NCBI GenBank assembly: GCA_002440265.1
Contig: DJSG01000005.1
Location: 1-7,664 of the forward strand
Direction: 5' to 3'
DNA: 7,664 nt
Source: Bacteroidales bacterium UBA6340
Lineage (GTDB): Bacteria; Bacteroidota; Bacteroidia; Bacteroidales; Paludibacteraceae
The notes under the pieces were generated by a model. The model worked only from the letters and a program-made list of their open reading frames with translations. It was not told where the DNA came from and did no database searches. Made by a program: the position numbers and the translations under genes. Below, piece by piece: positions 1-5,728 of the stretch. Numbering within the stretch: position 1 is the first letter of the stretch; each line of letters opens with the position of its first letter.

Positions 1-653
1 AGATACGCAACGCCATCTACACCGGGCAGTGGACGACGCAAGCCAAACGGCGTTTCTCGAAGTCGGGCTGCGTGGCGTACAAGATAGGTTCGGACTATAT
101 GACGGGTTCGCCGATACGGCAGGACTATTTCGAGACCGCCTTGCGCTGGATAGGCGACGCGCAGGGGCTGACGATTGAGCAGTATATGGCGCGGCACCAG
201 AACGACAGCGATGCCGACGAACTATGGCAGTACTTCCAGAATGTGATACATTGGGTGCAGGTGCATTTCACGAAACTGTACAAGAAAGAGATGAAAGCGG
301 TGGAGTGGGGGCTGCTGTACAACCGCTACAAGGACACCGCGCTGACCGCTACGGCGATAGGCGACGAGGTGGCACGGCTGATGCGGGACTCGGACGTGCA
401 GAAGAAGTCGGGTATCTTCGAGTACGTGTTCGACTACGACATACGGCACTTGGGTATCCGCGCCTTCGACGACAACACCAAGCGGGAGGTCTATGAGCGG
501 CAGGGCGGTGTGTGTCCGCTGTGCGGGAAGCATTTCGGGATAGAGCAGATGGAAGCCGACCATATCACGCCGTGGGTGGAAGGTGGTCGGACGGTGGCGG
601 AGAACTGCCAGATGCTGTGCCGAGAGTGCAACAGACGGAAGAGTGCGAAGTGA
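1..653 (+). CDS. DUF262-type protein with C-terminal HNH endonuclease domain (5' partial)
   Basis: The reading frame is open from the left edge of the window to the TGA at 651-653, so the start lies upstream and the GTG at 72 is probably internal. The C-terminus carries a clear HNH/zinc-finger module: CPLC (bases 514-525), the ADH motif with its histidine codon at 561-563, an N in ENCQ, and CRECN (618-632). The preceding 160 or so residues, with NAIYTGQW near the edge and the segment IRAFDDNTKREVYERQ, resemble the part between the DUF262 (ParB/Srx-like) domain and the HNH domain in Bacteroidetes proteins of about 350-390 residues. DUF262-HNH proteins are related to GmrSD-type modification-dependent nucleases, but many are uncharacterised and a defence role here is inference. 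A close paralogue of the C-terminus lies inverted at 7504-7662. It is not part of the B12 operon, which has its own promoter 70 bases downstream. Confidence 0.85.
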   Translation, partial: IRNAIYTGQWTTQAKRRFSKSGCVAYKIGSDYMTGSPIRQDYFETALRWIGDAQGLTIEQYMARHQNDSDADELWQYFQNVIHWVQVHFTKLYKKEMKAVEWGLLYNRYKDTALTATAIGDEVARLMRDSDVQKKSGIFEYVFDYDIRHLGIRAFDDNTKREVYERQGGVCPLCGKHFGIEQMEADHITPWVEGGRTVAENCQMLCRECNRRKSAK

Positions 654-667
654 GAGGAGAGTCCCAT

Positions 668-727
668 AAGCCTGTGATTGATGATGCTATTGTTTTGCGG
701 TTGCCCTGTCAGAATGAAAACAGGCTT
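668..727. repeat. 8-bp inverted repeat between the HNH gene and the B12 promoter
   Basis: AAGCCTGT at 668-675 is perfectly complementary to ACAGGCTT at 720-727. A shorter alternative arm, CCTGT at 705-709, can also pair with ACAGG at 720-724 over a 10-base loop. The right arm overlaps the -33 promoter element. It could be a weak terminator for the HNH gene, a protein-binding site, or chance. There is no T-run after it, so a classical terminator is unlikely. Confidence 0.25.
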
Positions 728-756
728 GCGCAATCACAAAAAAAGCAGTATCTTTG
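725..756 (+). promoter_or_regulatory. Bacteroidetes sigma-ABfr-type promoter of the B12 operon
   Basis: TATCTTTG at 749-756 fits the Bacteroidetes -7 consensus TAnnTTTG exactly. CTTG at 725-728 is one mismatch from the -33 element TTTG, with a 20-base spacer inside the usual 19-21 range. The start site is expected near 761-764, which coincides with the first bases of the riboswitch P1 stem. That agreement supports both calls. Confidence 0.75.
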
Positions 757-760
757 CAGC

Positions 761-916
761 CGCATTGGTATGGAATCGGGTGTAAGTCCCGAACAGTCCC
801 GCTGCTGTGAGTTTCGCTGGGCGTAACAGCCCGTTCTGCCGTAATAAGTCACTGTTGGAGGTCAACTCCGATGGGAAGGCGCGGCAGAAGAAACGAGTCA
901 GAATACAGCCAATGCG
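761..916 (+). promoter_or_regulatory. Cobalamin (adenosylcobalamin) riboswitch aptamer
   Basis: The conserved B12-riboswitch blocks appear in order: a TCGGG/CCCGA hairpin (776-780 with 788-792), the core ACAGTCCCGCTGCTGTGA (793-810), TCACTG (849-854), GGGAAGGC (873-880) and AGTCAGAATAC (896-906). An outer stem P1 closes the element perfectly, with CGCATTGG (761-768) pairing with CCAATGCG (909-916). A second 8-bp stem joins TTCTGCCG (834-841) to CGGCAGAA (882-889). Elements of this class bind cobalamin and normally repress downstream transport genes when the vitamin is abundant. The genes that follow are B12-uptake genes, as expected. I did not resolve the regulatory kissing-loop pairing or the exact expression platform. 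Confidence 0.93.
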
Positions 917-966
917 TATGTCAAACAGGCTTTCGAGGTAAGAGCATAGACAGACTTCCTGACCTA

Positions 967-1030
967 GACTCCCCCAACCCCAAAAAGGATGGGAGGCTCC
1001 CCCTACCCCCTCAAAGAGGGGGCTCAATAA
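967..1030 (+). repeat. Dispersed G/C palindromic repeat, copy 1 (composite)
   Basis: The copy begins GACTCCCCCAACCCC and ends with a perfect 7-bp hairpin, CCCCCTC (1006-1012), AAA loop, GAGGGGG (1016-1022), then CTCAATAA. It shares the end GGGGCTCAATAA with copy 2 at 4374-4410. It is longer than the other copies because a second C-rich unit (CTCCCCCTA) and an AAAAAGGATGGGAGG segment sit inside it, as if two units were joined. It lies in the leader between the riboswitch and btuB, where its hairpin could affect RNA folding. Confidence 0.8.
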
Positions 1031-1052
1031 TAGAGGAAAGGGGTAAGAGAAT

Positions 1053-1095
1053 AGCCGTTTGATGTGTGCGCGTATATATCGAGCGGCTTTGTTTG
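1053..1095 (+). promoter_or_regulatory. Leader hairpin followed by a T-rich run; possible expression platform
   Basis: AGCCGTTTGA (1053-1062) pairs with TCGAGCGGCT (1079-1088) in ten consecutive pairs including two G-U, around a 16-base loop, followed by TTGTTTG. This resembles an imperfect intrinsic terminator placed before the btuB start. It could be the off-switch of the riboswitch or a chance hairpin. The loop is large and the T-run is interrupted, so confidence is low. Confidence 0.3.
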
Positions 1096-1158
1096 TGCAT
1101 ATAAAGTTTTGTTCGTGTGCATACAGATAAGATAATGGCTGTGCGTGTAAAAGATAAA

Positions 1159-3177
1159 ATGGTGGATAGGAACAGATACGGTATTTTCATTCTGCTGCTT
1201 ATGGTAGCAGGTTCTGTTTGCGCGCAGCAACTGACTGATGCCGAGGCGGATAGCATTGCGCGGCAGTACGACCTGGACGAAGTTACGGTGTCCGCACGCT
1301 ACAAGGAGAAAGATATCATCAAGCCGCAGCGGTTGGAGGGCAAGGAGTTGGAGAAACTCAACAGTCTTTCGGTGGCGGACGCGATACGTTTCTTTTCTGG
1401 CGTGCAGATTAAGGACTACGGTGGCGTGGGGGGTATCAAGACGGTGAATATCCGCAGTATGGGTACCAACCACATGGGCGTGTATTACAATGGTATCCAG
1501 TTGGGTAACGCACAGAACGGGCAGGTGGACTTGGGTAAGTTCTCGCTGGAGAACATCGATGAGATTTCGCTGTACAACGGGCAGAAAAGCGATATCTTCC
1601 AGAGCGCTCGCGAGTTCGGCAGCGCAGGCAGTATATACCTCAATTCACGCCGTCCGAAGTTCGAAGACGGCAAGAACATACACATACGCGCCAGCATGAA
1701 AGCGGGGTCGTTTGCGTTGGTGAACCCGTCGCTGCTGTTCGACGCGAAACTGACTGACCAACTGAGCCTTAGCATGAATGCAGAGGTGGTGCACTCCAAT
1801 GGCAAATACAAGTTCCGCTACCGCCGTGTGACGCCCTCGGGCGAGTTGGCGTACGACACCACCGCCATCCGTCAGAACGGCGATGTGAATGCCGTGCGGG
1901 TGGAGTCGGGGCTGAACTACTACTATTCGACGACTGGTTTCTGGAAGATGCACGCGTACTACTACAACTCCGAGCGCGGTGTACCCGGGGCGATTGTGAA
2001 CAACGTGTGGCGGCGCGGCGAGCGGCTGTGGGACAGGGATATGTTCGTGCAGTCGTCGTGGCAGGACGAGTTCTTCAACCGCTGGTCGGTGAAGGTGAAC
2101 GCGAAATACGCCTTCGACTACACACGCTATGTGAACAACGACGACAAACTGATACACGTGGACAACATCTACAAGCAGCAGGAGGCGTACCTCTCGTGGG
2201 CGAACAAGGTGGCGATATTCAACTGGTGGGATATGTCGCTGTCGTACGACCTGCAGTGGAACGGGCTGTCGGAGTATATGAACGTGTCGCGCTTCACCCA
2301 TTGGCTGGCGGCTGCGACGGCGATAAACGTGTACGACTACCTGCGTGTGCAGGCAAGTGTGCTGGGGACGTTTGTGAACGAGGAAGCCCGTGAGCGCGAC
2401 GAGGCACCGAATAAATACAAGGTTACGCCCGGGGTGTTCTTGTCGTACAAGCCGTTCAAGCGCATCGACTTGAAACTCAATGCCTTCTACAAGCAGGCGT
2501 ACCGCTATCCGACCTTCAACGACCTCTACTACACCGACATGGGTAACGCCTACCTCAAGCCCGAACTGGCGGTGCAGCACAACGTGGGCATTGTGTACGA
2601 CTACCTGAAGCCGAAGCGCGTCTTTCATCACTTCAATGTGTCGGTGGACGCCTACTACAACCGCGTGAAGGACAAGATTATCGCCTACCCGAAGGGGCAG
2701 CAGTTCCGTTGGACGATGCTCAACCTCGGGTTGGTGAAGATACACGGCGTGGACGCAAATATGCAGATGACCTTGCAGTTCCCCCGTGACTGGGCATTGA
2801 CCGCCAAAGTGCAATACACTTATCAGAAAGCCATTGACGTGACCGACCCCGCCGACACCTACTACGGCGACCAGATACCGTATATCCCGTGGCACAGCGG
2901 GTCGGCAATCGGTATGCTGACGTGGCGCAACTATTCGCTCAACTACTCCTTTATATACGTGGGCGAGCGGTACAACCAGCAGGAGAACATCATCTACAAC
3001 CACACGCAGCCGTGGTACACGCACGATATGTCGCTGTCGGGCGCATGGCGCATACGGAAAATCCTGCTCAAGGCGACCTTCGAGATAAACAACCTGCTGT
3101 CGCAAGACTATGATGTGATACTCAACTACCCGATGCCCAAGCGCAACTACCGGGGGAGTATTGTGATAGAGTACTGA
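1159..3177 (+). CDS. btuB: TonB-dependent outer-membrane vitamin B12 receptor BtuB
   Basis: This protein of about 672 residues would import cobalamin across the outer membrane using TonB energy. From the ATG at 1159 it has a good signal peptide (hydrophobic IFILLLMVAGSVCA, cleavage before QQ), a TonB-box-like DEVTVSA at residues 40-46, a plug domain at roughly 55-165 (LNSLSVADAIRFFSGVQIKD, then NIRSMGTNHMGVYYNG), and a barrel rich in alternating aromatic strands that ends in IEY, with the terminal aromatic residue usual for such barrels. It lacks the N-terminal carboxypeptidase-like domain of SusC proteins. The family fold alone would not fix the substrate; the cobalamin riboswitch upstream and btuG five bases downstream do. 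In-frame alternative starts are ATG 1135 and GTG 1117. I prefer 1159 because the signal peptide then has a normal short n-region. The coding strand is G-rich, unlike the genes after it. Confidence 0.92.
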   Translation: MVDRNRYGIFILLLMVAGSVCAQQLTDAEADSIARQYDLDEVTVSARYKEKDIIKPQRLEGKELEKLNSLSVADAIRFFSGVQIKDYGGVGGIKTVNIRSMGTNHMGVYYNGIQLGNAQNGQVDLGKFSLENIDEISLYNGQKSDIFQSAREFGSAGSIYLNSRRPKFEDGKNIHIRASMKAGSFALVNPSLLFDAKLTDQLSLSMNAEVVHSNGKYKFRYRRVTPSGELAYDTTAIRQNGDVNAVRVESGLNYYYSTTGFWKMHAYYYNSERGVPGAIVNNVWRRGERLWDRDMFVQSSWQDEFFNRWSVKVNAKYAFDYTRYVNNDDKLIHVDNIYKQQEAYLSWANKVAIFNWWDMSLSYDLQWNGLSEYMNVSRFTHWLAAATAINVYDYLRVQASVLGTFVNEEARERDEAPNKYKVTPGVFLSYKPFKRIDLKLNAFYKQAYRYPTFNDLYYTDMGNAYLKPELAVQHNVGIVYDYLKPKRVFHHFNVSVDAYYNRVKDKIIAYPKGQQFRWTMLNLGLVKIHGVDANMQMTLQFPRDWALTAKVQYTYQKAIDVTDPADTYYGDQIPYIPWHSGSAIGMLTWRNYSLNYSFIYVGERYNQQENIIYNHTQPWYTHDMSLSGAWRIRKILLKATFEINNLLSQDYDVILNYPMPKRNYRGSIVIEY

Positions 3178-3182
3178 GAGAA

Positions 3183-4361
3183 GTGAAACAGAATGTACGT
3201 AACATATTGATACTTTGCCTAATTGGGATAACCTTCTGGGGGTGTAGAGAGGATGAAATTGTTGTCCCCTCCGAGTACGAACTGCTACCCGATATGGAAC
3301 CCCGCGACATCAGCACATTCGTGGACAACGAACCCATAGGCATGTACCTGCTCAACGAAGGCAATATGGGCAGCAACAAAGCCTGTATCGACTACCTCGA
3401 CCTCGTGAACGGCTACTATGTCCGCAATATCTACTCCGAGCGCAACCCGAATGTAATCAAAGAGTTGGGCGACGTAGGCAACGACATACAGATATACGGC
3501 AGCAAACTCTATGCGGTCATCAACTGCAGTCACAAAGTCGAGGTGATGGATGCCAAGACCTGCAAACGCATCGGGCAAATCGACATCCCCAACTGCCGCT
3601 ATATCCGCTTCAACCGCGGCAAAGCGTACGTGTCCTCGTATGTGGGACCTGTCGCCATTGACCCAGACGCACAACTTGGTGCCGTCTTCGAGATTGACAC
3701 CGCCACGCTGCAAATCACCAACAAGGTTACGGTGGGCTATCAGCCTGACGAACTGGAGATTATGGGTGAATATATCTACGTAGCGAACTCGGGCGGCTAC
3801 CGTGTGCCGAACTACGACTACACCGTTTCCGTGGTAGAGATGTACGGCATGAAGCAGGTGGAGAAGATACCCGTCGGCATCAATCTCCACCGCATACGCA
3901 AAGACGCCTACGACCAACTATGGGTATCCTCGCGCGGTGACTACGAGACCATCCCCTCACGCCTGTTTGTGCTGCAGAAGAAAGAGCAATTCTCCTCGGA
4001 TATGATAGTGGGCGACACGCTCGATATCCCATGTTCCGAGATGACTATCCTTGGCGACTCGCTCTATTTCTACAGCGTCTCGTGGAACAACCAGACGGAG
4101 GAGAACGCCGTCTCGTATGGCATCATCAACGTGCAGACGCACGAACTGCTAACCGACCATTTCATCACCGACGGCACAGAGTCCAACATCAAAATCCCCC
4201 ACGGCATAGCCGTCAACCCCTACAACCGCGACATCTTCGTGACGGACGCCAAGAACTACGTCTCCAGCGGCATGCTGCATTGCTACGACACCCACGGCAA
4301 ACGCAAATGGAGCGTCCGCACGGGAGACATACCCGCCCATATGGTGTTTGTGTATAAGTAA
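3183..4361 (+). CDS. btuG: BtuG-like surface lipoprotein, cobalamin-binding beta-propeller
   Basis: This 392-residue protein has a lipoprotein signal peptide (LCLIGITFWGC, lipidated Cys21). The acidic stretch REDE right after the cysteine resembles the export signal that sends Bacteroidetes lipoproteins to the cell surface. The mature part has repeated blade-like units (GMYLLNEGNMGS near 53, VEVMDAKTCKRIGQI near 119, GEYIYVANSGG near 195, NRDIFVTDAKNY near 348), as in the YncE/DUF5074-like propellers to which BtuG belongs. In Bacteroides, BtuG is a seven-bladed propeller that binds B12 very tightly and caps BtuB. Length, location and gene order match. The start is a GTG only five bases after the btuB stop, which suggests translational coupling and joint stoichiometry. 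The next ATG, at 3294, would remove the signal peptide. Confidence 0.87.
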   Translation: MKQNVRNILILCLIGITFWGCREDEIVVPSEYELLPDMEPRDISTFVDNEPIGMYLLNEGNMGSNKACIDYLDLVNGYYVRNIYSERNPNVIKELGDVGNDIQIYGSKLYAVINCSHKVEVMDAKTCKRIGQIDIPNCRYIRFNRGKAYVSSYVGPVAIDPDAQLGAVFEIDTATLQITNKVTVGYQPDELEIMGEYIYVANSGGYRVPNYDYTVSVVEMYGMKQVEKIPVGINLHRIRKDAYDQLWVSSRGDYETIPSRLFVLQKKEQFSSDMIVGDTLDIPCSEMTILGDSLYFYSVSWNNQTEENAVSYGIINVQTHELLTDHFITDGTESNIKIPHGIAVNPYNRDIFVTDAKNYVSSGMLHCYDTHGKRKWSVRTGDIPAHMVFVYK

Positions 4362-4373
4362 CCCAAGACCCAC

Positions 4374-4410
4374 GACCTCCCCCAACCCCCTCAAAGGAGG
4401 GGCTCAATAA
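4374..4410 (+). repeat. Dispersed G/C palindromic repeat, copy 2
   Basis: GACCTCCCCCAACCCC is followed by a hairpin, CCCCTC (4387-4392), loop AAAG, GAGGGG (4397-4402), then CTCAATAA. It sits in the 56-base gap between btuG and the next gene and is in the same orientation as copy 1. Copy 3, 46 bases further on, is its inverted counterpart. The hairpin may stabilise the upstream mRNA end or cause partial termination, but no T-run follows. Confidence 0.8.
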
Positions 4411-4417
4411 AAAGACA

Positions 4418-5659
4418 ATGGTGCTAAAGAAAATATATAAGTTCATACTCCGCTATGCAATCCCCCTCTTTGAGGGGGTGTGGGGGAGTCTCTTGATATC
4501 CTGCCAACCCGACATCCCCATGGTCAACCTCGGCATCGACGAGGTCTATGCCATCGAGCGTATGCGCCCGCTTATCCTCCACCCCGAGTTCACCGGCGAC
4601 CGCTACGAGTGGACCATGCCTGCCACGGACGGCACCGACTCCCTTGTCAGCACCGAGCGCGACTTCATCTTCTGCCAAGCCGACACGGGCGACTACTCCC
4701 TCCGCCTCGACATCATCGACAAGCACAACCCCGTCGAGCAGCAGATACGCATCGTCGTCTGGGAGGAGCAGGTGGCATACAGCCGCTACATCTCCACCGT
4801 CTATGAGTACCGCCCCGCGCCCGGGCAGTTCGTCAACGAGATGCCCAAGTACGAAGAGGGCAACACTGCAGCCGACATGGCAAAGAAGGCACAGGAGTGC
4901 ATCGCCGGCAAGAACGATGTCATGATTTCCCTCGGAGGTTTCGGCGGGTACGTAACCTTCGGTTTCGACCACAGTGTGGTGAATGTCCACGGGCAGTACG
5001 ACTTCAAAATCCTCGGCAACGCTTTCTATGCCGATGCCAATCCGCACCCCGAGAAGGGCAAGGGCGGCAGTTGCGAACCGGGCATCGTCATGGTCTCGCT
5101 CGACCGCAACCAAAACGGGCAACCCGACGACGAGTGGTACGAACTGGCAGGCAGTGCCTACCGCCACCCCGACACGCGTCATCACTACCAAATCACCTAC
5201 TACCGTCCGGACTCCGACCACGTCGCCACCCCCAAGAAAGGCTCACCTATCATCACCGACAGCACCTATATCCTATGGCGGGACAACGACCACCGGCAAG
5301 GCTTCATCGAGAAGAACATCTACCACAAGCAGGACTACTTCCCTCGCTGGCTGGAGGACAGCATCTCCTTCACAGGCACTCTACTGCCGTCCAATGCCAT
5401 AGACGAATACGGGGACGGCAACTACGTGCTGTATGCCTTCGACTGGGGCTATGTGGACAACCACCCCAACGACTCTGTCAACCGCATCTCATTCGACATC
5501 GACTGGGCGGTGGACGCCAACGGCACACCCGTCCACCTGTCATGCATTGATTTCATCCGAGTCTATACGGCTGAGAATCAGACATGCGGATGGATAGGCG
5601 AGACATCCACCGAACTGTCTCGCGCAGAAGACCTCCACGTCCAAGACCCTATATGGTAG
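4418..5659 (+). CDS. btuH: BtuH-like cobalamin-locus surface lipoprotein with PKD-like domain
   Basis: This is a 413-residue predicted lipoprotein (lipobox LLISC, Cys29). An N-terminal PKD/Ig-like domain at about residues 40-115 contains YEWTMPATDGTDS and TGDYSLRLDIID. A larger C-terminal domain (about 160-410) carries ISLGGFGGYVTFGFDH (170-185) and SCEPGIVMVSL, followed by DRNQNGQPDDEW (229-240), which has the spacing of a calcium-binding loop (D229, N231, N233, D237, E239). Proteins of this architecture occur beside btuB/btuG in Bacteroidetes. BtuH is described as a surface lipoprotein that binds B12 directly and is unrelated to other B12 binders. I recognise the family from context and motifs, not from an alignment, so the symbol is tentative. 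The signal peptide is odd: residues 14-24 are encoded by repeat copy 3 and place a glutamate (E19) near the hydrophobic core. Third codon positions are strongly C-rich. Confidence 0.6.
   Translation: MVLKKIYKFILRYAIPLFEGVWGSLLISCQPDIPMVNLGIDEVYAIERMRPLILHPEFTGDRYEWTMPATDGTDSLVSTERDFIFCQADTGDYSLRLDIIDKHNPVEQQIRIVVWEEQVAYSRYISTVYEYRPAPGQFVNEMPKYEEGNTAADMAKKAQECIAGKNDVMISLGGFGGYVTFGFDHSVVNVHGQYDFKILGNAFYADANPHPEKGKGGSCEPGIVMVSLDRNQNGQPDDEWYELAGSAYRHPDTRHHYQITYYRPDSDHVATPKKGSPIITDSTYILWRDNDHRQGFIEKNIYHKQDYFPRWLEDSISFTGTLLPSNAIDEYGDGNYVLYAFDWGYVDNHPNDSVNRISFDIDWAVDANGTPVHLSCIDFIRVYTAENQTCGWIGETSTELSRAEDLHVQDPIW
4457..4490 (-). repeat. Dispersed G/C palindromic repeat, copy 3 (inverted, inside a coding region)
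   Basis: Read on the minus strand it starts GACTCCCCCACACCCCC and continues TCAAAGAGGGGGATTGC, matching copies 1 and 2. The palindrome is CCCCCTC (4462-4468), TTT, GAGGGGG (4472-4478). It lies wholly within the signal-peptide codons of the btuH-like gene and keeps the frame, encoding IPLFEGVWG. With copy 2 it forms an inverted pair around that gene's start codon. Confidence 0.8.
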
Positions 5660-5728
5660 CCACGACAAAGCAACCCAACGGTAAACAACAAAAACTATGT
5701 AATCAACGGCAAAGCAACGCGAAGCATT

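Larger units (their letters stand above)
763..1158 (+). other. Long 5' leader of the B12 operon, no protein-coding gene
   Basis: About 390 bases separate the predicted transcription start from the btuB start. The first 150 bases are the riboswitch aptamer. The rest holds a Bacteroidales-type palindromic repeat (967-1030), a hairpin followed by a T-rich stretch (1053-1095), and AT-rich sequence up to the start codon. Short open frames here overlap the structured RNA and look non-coding. The 240 or so bases after the aptamer are presumably where ligand binding is turned into an expression change, either by termination or by blocking translation. Confidence 0.6.

Noticed and set aside
1..653. 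A complete restriction or defence system at the left edge.
   Set aside because: Only one partial HNH protein is visible, with no methylase, helicase or partner. A defence role cannot be supported from this window.
871..1062. A short plus-strand open frame across the riboswitch and leader.
   Set aside because: It overlaps the conserved aptamer core and the palindromic repeat, so its composition is explained by structured RNA.
1645..3105. A 486-residue open frame antisense to btuB.
   Set aside because: Its sequence is low-complexity in V, H and R and lacks domain motifs, as expected for a shadow of a G/C-biased gene. The sense strand encodes a clear TonB-dependent receptor.
1159..3177. A heme, siderophore or SusC-type glycan receptor as the identity of the TonB-dependent protein.
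   Set aside because: A cobalamin riboswitch precedes it, a BtuG-like gene follows, there is no SusD-like partner, and the SusC N-terminal extension is absent.
967..4490. The three C/G palindromes as a CRISPR array or insertion-sequence ends.
   Set aside because: They are few, widely spaced, in mixed orientation, without spacers or a transposase. They fit dispersed intergenic palindromic repeats.
4424..5221. A 265-residue open frame antisense to the btuH-like gene.
   Set aside because: It is rich in V, G and D without recognisable motifs and mirrors the C-ending codons of the sense gene.
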